Part shown: positions 23,771 through 32,484 of the stretch, piece by piece
How positions within the stretch are numbered: position 1 is the stretch's first letter
How the letters are laid out: each line of letters opens with the position of its first letter
Assembly (NCBI GenBank): GCA_964441775.1
Contig: CAYTVL010000027.1
Span: forward strand, 16,251-80,250
Direction of reading: 5' to 3'
DNA from: SYOC01 sp964441775
GTDB taxonomy: Bacteria > Desulfobacterota > Binatia > Bin18
DNA length: 64,000 bases
The notes under the pieces: model-generated
What the model saw: only the letters and a program-made list of their open reading frames with translations
Databases searched by the model: none
Told to the model about the DNA's origin: nothing
Program-made: the position numbers and the translations under genes

Positions 23771-26398
23771 ATGAGCAGTACAAGAGAAAGTGATGCGGTA
23801 AAACAAGCGAAGGACATTTTACGTGGGCAAAGCGTTGAGCTCGCGCAAATCGCACCCCTGGTCAAGCAACTGAAAGTGGAAAAAGTTTTCGACTGCGCTC
23901 GCAAGATCCTGCAGAACGCCTGTCTGCGGCCAGAATTGGGTCAACAACCGCTCCTGCGAACGTGGTGCTTTCAACAGCTTGCCCTGTGCACCTATAAAGA
24001 TTCGGACTTGCCGGCAGAGAGTAAGTTTGATCGCGCCCTCGAAATTCTCGGACAATTGGGGAACCTGCGCGACATAAAGGAACAAGAGACACTCGGGCTC
24101 ATTGGCGCCATTCACAAAGGCAAATGGGAAAACTTTGGTCAGAAGCAATATCTTGAGCAAGCGTTAGCGTTCTATCGGCGCGGTTATAATGAAGGCATAG
24201 CTCAAGACTTCGGATACACGGCCATCAACGCCGCCTTCGTGCTCGACCTGTTAGCGAATATTGATCGGCAAGAGAGCAAGGAAACCGGACTCGTCCCCGC
24301 TCTGGTGGCGAATCGTCGGCAAGAGGCGCAACGTATTCGTCAAGAAATTGTCGATACGCTTTCTCCTTTACTTACGCAACCAGGCCGGGAGAACCTCGCG
24401 AGTGATTGGTGGTTTCTTGTCACCCTGGCCGAGGCGCATTTTGGTCTCGGTCGTGAGGACACAGCTCACTATGAGCAAGCCCGCGCCTGGTTGCAAAAAG
24501 CTGCCGCGCTTCCCACGATTTCCGACTGGGAGCGTGAATCCACGGCTCGACAGCTCGCCACGCTCGCGCGCATACAAGCGTCGGACACGGACTCCGACAC
24601 GACCATGCAACTTGCGCAAACGCCTGCATGGGACGCCTTGGTCTCCTTCCTTGGTGCAGACTATGCCAATGGCATCCAGGGGATCTTTCTGGGTAAAGTG
24701 GGGTTGGCGTTGTCTGGCGGCGGATTTCGTGCTTCGCTCTTCCACATCGGCGTACTCGCACGGCTTGCTGAATTGGACATCTTGCGCCATGTCGAAGCGC
24801 TGTCCTGCGTATCCGGCGGCTCCATCGTCGGGGCCCATTATTACTTGGAGCTGCACAATCTCCTCCAGAAAAAGAACGACGCGGAGATCACTAGAGAAGA
24901 CTATATCGCCATCGTGCGTAACCTCGAGAGAGACTTCTTGGCCGGAGTGCAGTGCAATCTACGCGTGCGCCTGTTGGCGGATTTTTCGACGAATATGAAA
25001 ATGATCCTTGCTCCTAACCTGTATTCCCGAACGCAACGCATTGGTGAACTGTATGAAGAAAAAATCTTCTCCCGGGTCGCCGATGGCAAGGGCGATAAAC
25101 CTCGTTACATGAGCGACTTGTTAATTCAACCGAAAGGAGAGTCCGCTTCTTTCTCCCCCAAAAATGATAACTGGCGACGGACCGCGAAGGCGCCCGCGCT
25201 GATTCTCAACGCTACCGCCTTGAACACCGGACATATTTGGCAGTTCACCGCGACCTGGATGGGTGAGCCCCCTGCCGGCGTCGATGCCGAGATCGACAGT
25301 AATTATCGCCTCCGACGCATGTATTACGATGAAGCCCCCCAGGAATACCGACAGGTGCGACTCGGGCAGGCCGTCGCTGCTTCGGCCTGCGTGCCTGGCC
25401 TTTTTGATCCCATTGTCTTCCCCGCATTATATCCGGACCGCATTGTGCGACTGATCGACGGCGGCGTGCACGATAATCAAGGAACCGCCAGTCTGCTGGA
25501 GCAAGGATGCTCCGTCGTGCTTGTGAGCGACGCAAGTGGACAGATGGCGGCGCAGAACCAACCTAGTAACAGCCTGTTTGGCCCACCGTTGCGCTCAAAC
25601 TCCATACTCCAAGCGCGCGTACGTGAGGCCCAGTATCATGAACTCGACGCTCGGCGGCGCTCCTCGCTCCTGCGTGGTGTGATGTTTATTCACCTCAAAA
25701 AGGATCTTGATAGCGAACCTGTTAACTGGGTTGACTGCGAAGATCCGCAAGACGCTTACGATGATCCTTCGTCATTGAAATCTCCCGGTGTCCTTACGCC
25801 CTATGGGATTCGGAAAGATATTCAAACATGCTTGGCTGCCGTTCGCACGGATCTGGATTCATTCTCTGATAAAGAAGCCTACCCGCTGATGACCAGCGGC
25901 TACTACATGACTGCGTATGAAATTGACCAAAGCCTTCCGCATCTTTTTCAGACAGCCGACCACCGTGTCGACTGGAATTTTCTGGCCGTTGAAAGCATGC
26001 TGAAAGACAGAGATGAAGCACTGCACTTGAAGAAGTACCTGGACGTCTCCCCGGAACTCTTCTTGAAAGTCTGGCGGCTCCTTCCACAGTGGCAGCAACG
26101 GACAATCCTGGCGTTCTTGATCATTCCTATCGGTCTGGCCTTCGCTTGGGCGTGTATATCCTGGCCGTCCTTCGCTTTGTTGACTTTAGGCATGATTGGC
26201 ACGGCGGCAGCGACGACCCTTGCTGGCTTTTTTGTCAGCAAGACGGTGATTCGCGCGGTGCGTTTTCGTGAGACGTTGACACGCGTGGCCTTCGGGATAG
26301 GGGTAGGATTTCTCGCGGGCCTCGTCGCGAACATTCACCTGTGCTTTTTTGACAAGAAGTATTTAGAGGCAGGAAAGGTTGAGGTTAAAAAAGTGTAG
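23771..26398 (+). CDS. TPR-S-patatin phospholipase with C-terminal membrane helices
   Basis: This is an 875-residue protein. The N-terminal ~270 residues repeat the TPR-S/DUF4071 pattern of the preceding protein (TLGLIGAIHKGKW, then FYRRGYNEG...YTAINAAFV). The patatin domain follows: oxyanion loop LSGGGFRASL near 312-321, nucleophile region SCVSGGSIVG near 345-354 and catalytic Asp in LIDGGVHDN near 562. Three hydrophobic segments at ~777-797, 801-822 and 839-860 anchor it in the membrane. The start at 23771 is chosen for the AGGAGG just upstream. It is the likely membrane-damaging effector. The gene converges with tam 12 bases away, with no room for a terminator. Confidence 0.85.
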   Translation: MSSTRESDAVKQAKDILRGQSVELAQIAPLVKQLKVEKVFDCARKILQNACLRPELGQQPLLRTWCFQQLALCTYKDSDLPAESKFDRALEILGQLGNLRDIKEQETLGLIGAIHKGKWENFGQKQYLEQALAFYRRGYNEGIAQDFGYTAINAAFVLDLLANIDRQESKETGLVPALVANRRQEAQRIRQEIVDTLSPLLTQPGRENLASDWWFLVTLAEAHFGLGREDTAHYEQARAWLQKAAALPTISDWERESTARQLATLARIQASDTDSDTTMQLAQTPAWDALVSFLGADYANGIQGIFLGKVGLALSGGGFRASLFHIGVLARLAELDILRHVEALSCVSGGSIVGAHYYLELHNLLQKKNDAEITREDYIAIVRNLERDFLAGVQCNLRVRLLADFSTNMKMILAPNLYSRTQRIGELYEEKIFSRVADGKGDKPRYMSDLLIQPKGESASFSPKNDNWRRTAKAPALILNATALNTGHIWQFTATWMGEPPAGVDAEIDSNYRLRRMYYDEAPQEYRQVRLGQAVAASACVPGLFDPIVFPALYPDRIVRLIDGGVHDNQGTASLLEQGCSVVLVSDASGQMAAQNQPSNSLFGPPLRSNSILQARVREAQYHELDARRRSSLLRGVMFIHLKKDLDSEPVNWVDCEDPQDAYDDPSSLKSPGVLTPYGIRKDIQTCLAAVRTDLDSFSDKEAYPLMTSGYYMTAYEIDQSLPHLFQTADHRVDWNFLAVESMLKDRDEALHLKKYLDVSPELFLKVWRLLPQWQQRTILAFLIIPIGLAFAWACISWPSFALLTLGMIGTAAATTLAGFFVSKTVIRAVRFRETLTRVAFGIGVGFLAGLVANIHLCFFDKKYLEAGKVEVKKV

Positions 26399-26410
26399 GA
26401 GATTCTTTTG

Positions 26411-27193
26411 CTACGCGCCCGGTTTCTTCGCGGTAAAAAACAACCGCCGAAACGGGAGAATGGTCCCATGAGAATGAGGCGGGTACGCTGGACGTAACCG
26501 CTCTCGATAAAGGGTGAGAAACTCTTCGTGTCTCTCAGGAGCCAACCGTGTAAACACCGGGCGCAACGCCGTGCCTTTCATCCATTCGAGCACGGCGTCT
26601 GGTCCTTGCAACAGGTGGTAGTAGATCGTCTCCCAGACGTCAACATCGACAAAGCCAAGCTGGTGCAGCATCTCCACGTACCAGCTTGCCGTTTGTACAA
26701 AATAGCGTTCGCGCCACTGTCCGATGGCCGAGGCCCAGGGCTCTTGCCGCACCACTTCGGCCAGAAGTCGATGCGCGGGCTCGTCGAAATTGTTTGGCAT
26801 CTGCACGGCCAACACGCCCGTGGGAGCCAGAAGACTCAAGAGATGGCGCAGCACCTGCTCGTGCTCAGGAACCCATTGAATGGCGGCGTTGGAGACGATG
26901 CGATCTAACAGGTGCTCTGGTCGCCATACTGCCAAGTCTCCTTCAACAAAATGAAGCTGAGGATGGGTGGGTAACTTCGCTGCGGAGGCTAACATATCAG
27001 GAGAACTATCCACGCCCCACACGGTCGCGTGAGGCCAGCGTGTGACCAGAGTCGCGGTCAAATTGCCTGGACCACAACCCAAGTCGGCCACAGCCCGAAT
27101 GTCGCCGTCAGGCACTCGGGCCAGCAAGTCAAAAAAGGGTTGCGAGCGCTCGCGACTAAACCGTTGGTATTGTTGCGGGTCCCAAGAAGGCAT
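26411..27193 (-). CDS. tam: Trans-aconitate 2-methyltransferase
   Basis: This is a 260-residue SAM-dependent methyltransferase. It starts WDPQQYQRFSRERSQPFFDLL, a clear Tam signature. SAM motif I is VADLGCGPGNLT, and VSNAAIQWVPEHEQ is the family's substrate-side motif. Tam methylates trans-aconitate, a spontaneous inhibitor formed from cis-aconitate. The start at 27193 is chosen because homology begins there; the upstream 49 codons are unlike the family, and no clear Shine-Dalgarno is present. It is divergent from the HsaA-like gene, with a 42-base gap. Confidence 0.87.
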   Translation of the reverse strand: MPSWDPQQYQRFSRERSQPFFDLLARVPDGDIRAVADLGCGPGNLTATLVTRWPHATVWGVDSSPDMLASAAKLPTHPQLHFVEGDLAVWRPEHLLDRIVSNAAIQWVPEHEQVLRHLLSLLAPTGVLAVQMPNNFDEPAHRLLAEVVRQEPWASAIGQWRERYFVQTASWYVEMLHQLGFVDVDVWETIYYHLLQGPDAVLEWMKGTALRPVFTRLAPERHEEFLTLYRERLRPAYPPHSHGTILPFRRLFFTAKKPGA

Positions 27194-27235
27194 ATGAGCA
27201 CAGAGAATAGCATGGAGGTGTAGGAGGAGAAACCC

Positions 27236-28432
27236 ATGACTGAAAGTGATGCTCAGCAGCTCGCTCGATTCCTTGGCGTCGTTCACACCCTTGAACCGTT
27301 GATTCGTACGCACGCGGAAGAGGCCGAGCGCAACCGTCATCTCTCGCCGCCGGTGGTGGCGGCGCTAAGAGAGGCGGGGCTGTTTCGGATGTATGTCCCG
27401 AAAACCCTCGGCGGCTTCGAGGTTTCTCCGCCTGTGCTCTATCGCGTCGTCGAGGAAATTGCCCGCATCGACGGCTCCACGGGATGGTGCGCGTTCATCG
27501 GCGCCGTCATAGGCGTCTTTGGCGCGTTTCTGCCGGACGCCGTCGCAGAGCAACTTTTTGGTTCGGACCCCAACGCCATTTTTGCTGGCGCGCTCTTCCC
27601 TCCAGGCACGGCGACCGTGTGTGACGGCGGCTACAGGGTAAGTGGTCGTTGGTCCTACGCGAGCGGGTGTCACGATTGCACGTGGTTGGTGGGAGGCTGC
27701 TTCGTGGTGGACAACGGCCAGAAGCGACTCGTCGGGGGGGCCCCGGAAATGCGCATTGTCTACGCGCCGCGCAGCAAGGGCGCGATCGTTGAGGACAGTT
27801 GGCAGGTCAGCGGGCTAACAGGAACCGGCAGCAACGATTTTACTTTTGCAGACGTGTTTGTACCGGAGGAATACACACACCGCCTGGGGCCAGGCATGCC
27901 CCGAGGCAAACATTTTCAGAGTCCGTTGTATACGACATACCCTCTCATCAGCGCCTTTGCCTTCCCAATGGCTGCTGCGGCGTTGGGCATTGCGCAAGCG
28001 GCAATTGACGAGGTGATGACGCTTGCCCAGACCAAGAAACCGGCCGCCCAACAGGACCTATTGCGAGATCGGGCAGTCTTTCATTTCCAACTGGCCGACG
28101 CCGTGGCGCTGATGGAGTCGGCGCGCGCTTGGCTCTACTCTTCAGTGGAACAAACATGGGATGTCGCGGTGTCAGGAAAAATTGCCTCTCGTGAAGAACG
28201 CGGGCGGTTAGTGCTAGCGGCAGCGAATGCAACGCGAAGCGCGGCCAAGGCGACAGATCTTGCCTACACCGCCGCTGGTGGGACAGCCAATTACTTGAAG
28301 AGCCCGTTGCAGCGTTGTCTCCGTGACATTCACGCCCTCACCCAACATGTGGCGACCTCTCCACAACAATGGGAGAGAGGCGGGCGACTGCTACTGGGGC
28401 TCGATCCTCAGCTGCCGCTGATGCTGTTGTGA
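27236..28432 (+). CDS. Acyl-CoA dehydrogenase-fold flavin monooxygenase (HsaA-like)
   Basis: This is a 398-residue acyl-CoA-dehydrogenase-fold protein. Features such as REAGLFRMYVPKTLGGFE, RIDGSTGWCAFIGAV, GGYRVSGRWSYASGC and SGLTGTGSNDF resemble HsaA/HpaB-type two-component flavin monooxygenases and related oxygenases rather than true dehydrogenases; the terminal catalytic Glu region of dehydrogenases is absent. A reductase partner is not adjacent. GTAGGAGGAGAAACCC precedes the ATG. The role is probably hydroxylation of a phenolic or ring intermediate, which suits the catabolic neighbourhood, but this is inference. Confidence 0.78.
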   Translation: MTESDAQQLARFLGVVHTLEPLIRTHAEEAERNRHLSPPVVAALREAGLFRMYVPKTLGGFEVSPPVLYRVVEEIARIDGSTGWCAFIGAVIGVFGAFLPDAVAEQLFGSDPNAIFAGALFPPGTATVCDGGYRVSGRWSYASGCHDCTWLVGGCFVVDNGQKRLVGGAPEMRIVYAPRSKGAIVEDSWQVSGLTGTGSNDFTFADVFVPEEYTHRLGPGMPRGKHFQSPLYTTYPLISAFAFPMAAAALGIAQAAIDEVMTLAQTKKPAAQQDLLRDRAVFHFQLADAVALMESARAWLYSSVEQTWDVAVSGKIASREERGRLVLAAANATRSAAKATDLAYTAAGGTANYLKSPLQRCLRDIHALTQHVATSPQQWERGGRLLLGLDPQLPLMLL

Positions 28433-28439
28433 AAGAAGA

Positions 28440-28497
28440 GGGCGAAACATTTAATTTTCAAAAAATTTCAGAGAAATGTCCCGCAAATGCTTCGCCC
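28440..28497. terminator. Inverted repeat between convergent genes
   Basis: GGGCGAA at 28440-28446 pairs with TTCGCCC at 28491-28497, extended inside by ACATTT (28447-28452) and AAATG (28485-28489). The loop is A/T-rich. It fills the whole gap between the HsaA-like gene and the converging hepT-like gene, so a bidirectional terminator is plausible. Confidence 0.5.
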
Positions 28498-28749
28498 CTA
28501 CTCTCCGAGGTCTTGTAAGATCATGACGATATTCATCTTCAGCGGTTCGAGATCATTCTCCACGACAGACCACACGACATCAGCGTCGATTCCGAAATAA
28601 TCATGCACCAGAATGATTTGTAGGTGATGAACAATCCAGGTTTGGATTAATTCGTCTTGCTCAAAAGCTTCCTGTCCCCGTGCTGCATACTTTTCGATAC
28701 GTTCAATAGCTTCTTGAATATCGAGTAATCGCTCACGGTCTTCCATCAT
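28498..28749 (-). CDS. HepT-like HEPN toxin with an internal deletion
   Basis: This is an 83-residue relative of the HepT (DUF86) toxin, whose usual length is ~110-115. The N-terminus (RERLLDIQEAIERIEKYAARG) and C-terminus (HDYFGIDADVVWSVVENDLEPL) are typical. In between, HHLQII runs straight into LVHDYFG. The expected helix GEAA...PWxxIxGMRN is missing, including the Arg of the catalytic R-x4-H-x-Y motif; the His and Tyr remain. It is thus probably RNase-dead or structurally altered. It overlaps the mntA stop by four bases. Confidence 0.8.
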   Translation of the reverse strand: MMEDRERLLDIQEAIERIEKYAARGQEAFEQDELIQTWIVHHLQIILVHDYFGIDADVVWSVVENDLEPLKMNIVMILQDLGE

Positions 28750-29033
28750 AGCGACACTGCCTCTCTAAGAACTCGTGCGCGAATACGACTCCGAAGTCCT
28801 TTTTCGGTGACGACGTCCACCTTGCAGTGAAGAAGGTCCTGTAAGTCCATGAGCAGGCCCCCCAGATCCAATAGGCTCCGTCCGGTCTCTAGATCAACCA
28901 AAAAATCGATGTCACTGTCTGGCCGAGTTTCTCCTCGCGCTACCGAGCCAAAAACGCGCACCTTGCGCGCTCCATGCCGTGCGGCAAGACGGAGAATGTC
29001 ATCACGTTTCTGTTGGAGTTCACTATTATTCAT
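28746..29033 (-). CDS. mntA: MntA-like minimal nucleotidyltransferase antitoxin
   Basis: This is a 95-residue minimal nucleotidyltransferase. VFGSVARGETRPDSDIDFLVD contains the G-S-x10-D-x-D active site (Gly29, Ser30, Asp41, Asp43). MntA antitoxins neutralise HepT by adding AMP groups to a Tyr next to its active site. Its start overlaps the end of the cyclase-STAND gene by eight bases and its stop overlaps hepT by four. This is a three-gene coupled unit, which is unusual for a HepT/MntA module. Confidence 0.88.
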   Translation of the reverse strand: MNNSELQQKRDDILRLAARHGARKVRVFGSVARGETRPDSDIDFLVDLETGRSLLDLGGLLMDLQDLLHCKVDVVTEKGLRSRIRARVLREAVSL

Positions 29034-32000
29034 GGCTCAATTCCTCAAGCAACGCCTTGGCCTCTTGCAAATCCTTGGTATCAAAGCCTTCGGTGAACCA
29101 GTTGTAAACATTCGACAAGAGTTCGTAAGCTTCAGCTTTCTTGCCTTGCTGCCGCCACAAGCGGGCGAGGCTGGTTGACGCACGCAGCTCCCAGGATTTG
29201 GCCTGCTGCTTGCGAGCGACCTCGATAGCCTTCAAGAAGTACTCCTCAGCTTCTGCTTGAGAATTGGTTTCTACTTTTGCCTTTTGATTTTCTTGCTGAA
29301 GCGTCAGCTCGCCTTTGAGGCGATAGAGTTCAGCCTCGGTGATCCGCTCTCCAGTTTTGTGCACTACGGTCAGCGCCTCGGTCAGTACAGTAAGCCCTTC
29401 TTTGACCTGCCCTGCTTTCCCATACGCCTTGGCTAACAAAGCGAGCCAATACGGACGTGCGATTTCTGCTCCCGTAGCATGATAGACAGCCAGCCCCTGT
29501 TGTATCTGTGTAATGCCTTCTCCCGTTTCTCCCTGCTCAGCTAGTGCTCCTCCCTGTAGCATAGTTCCCCACGCCAAAAAGTACGGAAATCCTTGCTCGG
29601 TTGATAATGTCAGTACCCCTTCTGCCCGCTCTCGGGCGGCCTCCATCTCCCGACGGAGCTGATGGCACCAAGCAGTAACTGCCAAAGCATAGGTCCGAGC
29701 CAAAGGCTGAGATAACCCTTCGGCCAAGATCAGTAGCTCCTGACTACGTTTTAGAGCCTGGTCTGGGTAGCCAAGGGGCCATAGGAGCCAGGTTGCATAG
29801 GCGAGACATTCTATCCTCGGGTCAGCAGTATTGCTGGCCCATCGGTAGCTAAGCCACGGCGATGTTTCCGGAGTGAAGCGCTCTATCCTCGGGTTCGTCA
29901 TAGGGCTGGTGGAACTAGAGTGCTGATAAGAGTCATACAGGGTCATCGCCTGCTCCACATGTCGCCGAGCGGAAGGCAACTCTCCAAGCCAGGTCAATGC
30001 GGCCCCCAATGCCAGATAGGCCACCGAGCGGGGATAGGCGTCCTGAATGCTCTGAGTCAGACGCATCAGCTGCTTCGTCAGCTCGTGTAGCGTCTGTAGC
30101 TCCCCTCGGTTGAGATAAAACTCAACCAGTCGAAACAGTACCGGAAAAATCTGGGGAGGCTCCCCTAGCTTCTGGCAGAGTTCCCGGGCTCGCATCGCAG
30201 CCTTTTCCACCTCCGAAGCCGCCCAGCCCCTGGTGGCTGTCAGTGCAAAGCCCAGAGCGATTTGCAGCATCAGTTCTTCCTGGAGGTGGTCAGAAGTATT
30301 AAGCAAAGTCTTGAGTATCTCTAATCCTTTGGTGAGATGACTAATTGCTTCGACATAGGCTGAACGTTCTATGGCCTTCTGGCCCGCCTGCTGCCAGTAC
30401 GGAATGGCCTGCTCAATGAGATTCGCTTCGGTGTAGTGATGCGCCAACAGCTCTGGCTGGTTTGCCTTGATGTCAGGGAAGCACTCCACTAACACTTGGG
30501 CTATCTGCGTGTGATACTGTCGCCGGGTGCTTTTAAGGAGCGATTGATAAGCGGTGTCTTGAATCAACGCGTGCTTGAAGAAGTAACGGACATACTCTCC
30601 GACACCACGCTGGTAGAGAATCTCGGCCTCCACCAATTTGATCAGGGCTGCTTGCAAGTCGGTTTCATTGACTGGGGAGACAGCGTGCAGCAGTTCATAG
30701 GAGAACTCGCGTCCCAAGGTCGCCCCGAGTTGCGCCACCGGTCGTGCGAAAGACAAGCGGTCCAATCGGGCCATGAGCGCTTCTTGGAGGGTAGTAGGAA
30801 TGGTTTGCAGGGGCGCGGTATGCCGTGCCCCTACGTTCTCTACGACACTCTTCGTCAGTTCTTCTACGAACAGCGGCACCCCGTCAGTCTTCACCCGAAT
30901 CTGCTCAATCACTTCGGCAGGTAATTCGTGGCCCGCTGCTGCTTTTTCGATCATTGCTTCGACTTGCTTGTGCCCCAGCCGATTGAGCACCAAGTGCAAG
31001 AGATGTGAGCGCGACGGCCACGGCGGCAGGAACTTCGGACGGAACGTCAGCATGAGCAACAGCTTGGTCGTGGGGAGTTGCTCGACGAGCAAGCTCAGGA
31101 ACTCAAGCGATGAGGGGTCCGCCCAGTGCAGGTCCTCCCACACCACCACCGTGGCCTGCCGCTCGGCTTGCGCCATGAGTAACTGGAGCAACGCTTGCAA
31201 CGTCCGCTCTTTCTGCTTCTGCGGTGTGAGGGTGAGTGGCGGAGACTGTGGCGGCGTTGGCAACGACAGGAAAGCCGTAAATAGTGGGAGAGTCTCCTGC
31301 AGATCATACAAGGCTAGGGTGCGCTCCAGCTTGGCTGCTTTCTCTGCGTCCGTGTCCTGGCGAGTCCACAATAACGTCCGCTGCATCCCTTCGATCAAGG
31401 GAAAGAACGCGCTGTGTTGAGCATAGGGGGAGCAACGCAACTCAAAGAGCAACGAACCCTCCGCGGTCACATGCTCTCGCAAGGTGTACGCCAGCCGGGA
31501 TTTGCCAATACCGGGCTCGCCGCTGAGCAACACCACTTGCCCACGTCCCTCTTTTACTTGCTCCCAGCGGTCAATCAGTAATCCTACTTCTTGGTCACGA
31601 CCCACTAACGGCGTCAGTGTCCCGCGTCCTGCCAGTGACGAGATCTGTTGTCGTTCGCTTTGTACATGGTAGACCGCAATTGGAGCCTCGATTCCTTTGA
31701 CCAGATGGGAGCCGAACGGCTGACACTCGAACGTATCCTGCACCAGCCGCTGGGTCGCCGCGCTGATCATCACCGTGTTGGGTTCCGCCAAGCCCTGAAT
31801 CCGTGCGGCCACGTTCGGGGTTTCGCCCACAATGCCCAAGGGTTCCGGTTGGTCACCTACACCCATTTCTCCAGCCACCACCAGTCCGGTGTGGACCCCA
31901 ATGCGCACCTGCAAGGGACGGGACAGTCGCACGTGAGGGAAGGCTACGTGCGGCAGGGCCTCAACGATGCCTAACCCTACTAGCACGGCGCGTTGGGCGT

Positions 32001-32472
32001 CGTCTTCATGTGCCGTGGGATAACCAAAGTAGACCAGTAATCCATCCCCGATGTACTTGGCTAGATAGCCATCAAAGCGGCGGATGACCGTGGCGCAGGT
32101 TTCCCGATACGCCTGGATGACCTCGCGATACTCTTCGGGATCAAGTTGGGCGGACAAGGCTGTAGAGCCTACCAAGTCAATGAACATCACCGTGAGCTGG
32201 CGCCGCTCCGCCAGGTGTTGGGTGTTAGGGATTGGGGGTTGGGGAAGACGTGGAACCTGGAACGTTGAACGTTGAATGGACGCAGCCCCTGCCCAAACAA
32301 GCACTTTCCCATTTTCATCGACGGCGACACGCTGCGCGTCGATGAGTTCCGCTATCAGATCATCCAACGCTTCATCGTCAAGGCCGAACTCACGCTTCAA
32401 CGCTCGATAGGTGATACGCTCTTTCTGTCGCAGCAATTCAATCGTGCGTTCCACTACTTCAAAAAATTTCAT
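29026..32472 (-). CDS. Class III nucleotidyl cyclase-STAND ATPase-TPR protein
   Basis: This is a 1,148-residue protein. Residues 1-60 look like a winged helix (LRQKERITYRALKREFGLDD). A class III cyclase domain at ~92-260 has VMFIDLVGSTALS and KYIGDGLLVYFGYP with the metal-binding Asp residues. The STAND ATPase at ~290-560 has GEPGIGKSRLA near 315 and VVVWEDLHWADPSS near 440. About 500 residues of TPR follow. Such proteins are LuxR/AfsR-like signal integrators, possibly producing cAMP. The linker before the cyclase (STFQVPRLPQPPIPNTQHL) is translated repeat DNA. The gene overlaps mntA. Confidence 0.88.
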   Translation of the reverse strand: MKFFEVVERTIELLRQKERITYRALKREFGLDDEALDDLIAELIDAQRVAVDENGKVLVWAGAASIQRSTFQVPRLPQPPIPNTQHLAERRQLTVMFIDLVGSTALSAQLDPEEYREVIQAYRETCATVIRRFDGYLAKYIGDGLLVYFGYPTAHEDDAQRAVLVGLGIVEALPHVAFPHVRLSRPLQVRIGVHTGLVVAGEMGVGDQPEPLGIVGETPNVAARIQGLAEPNTVMISAATQRLVQDTFECQPFGSHLVKGIEAPIAVYHVQSERQQISSLAGRGTLTPLVGRDQEVGLLIDRWEQVKEGRGQVVLLSGEPGIGKSRLAYTLREHVTAEGSLLFELRCSPYAQHSAFFPLIEGMQRTLLWTRQDTDAEKAAKLERTLALYDLQETLPLFTAFLSLPTPPQSPPLTLTPQKQKERTLQALLQLLMAQAERQATVVVWEDLHWADPSSLEFLSLLVEQLPTTKLLLMLTFRPKFLPPWPSRSHLLHLVLNRLGHKQVEAMIEKAAAGHELPAEVIEQIRVKTDGVPLFVEELTKSVVENVGARHTAPLQTIPTTLQEALMARLDRLSFARPVAQLGATLGREFSYELLHAVSPVNETDLQAALIKLVEAEILYQRGVGEYVRYFFKHALIQDTAYQSLLKSTRRQYHTQIAQVLVECFPDIKANQPELLAHHYTEANLIEQAIPYWQQAGQKAIERSAYVEAISHLTKGLEILKTLLNTSDHLQEELMLQIALGFALTATRGWAASEVEKAAMRARELCQKLGEPPQIFPVLFRLVEFYLNRGELQTLHELTKQLMRLTQSIQDAYPRSVAYLALGAALTWLGELPSARRHVEQAMTLYDSYQHSSSTSPMTNPRIERFTPETSPWLSYRWASNTADPRIECLAYATWLLWPLGYPDQALKRSQELLILAEGLSQPLARTYALAVTAWCHQLRREMEAARERAEGVLTLSTEQGFPYFLAWGTMLQGGALAEQGETGEGITQIQQGLAVYHATGAEIARPYWLALLAKAYGKAGQVKEGLTVLTEALTVVHKTGERITEAELYRLKGELTLQQENQKAKVETNSQAEAEEYFLKAIEVARKQQAKSWELRASTSLARLWRQQGKKAEAYELLSNVYNWFTEGFDTKDLQEAKALLEELSHE

Positions 32473-32484
32473 GGGTCGTTCTCA

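Noticed and set aside
30773..31420. A Cys/Ser-rich 215-codon plus-strand frame
   Set aside because: It is antisense to the STAND ATPase part of the cyclase gene.
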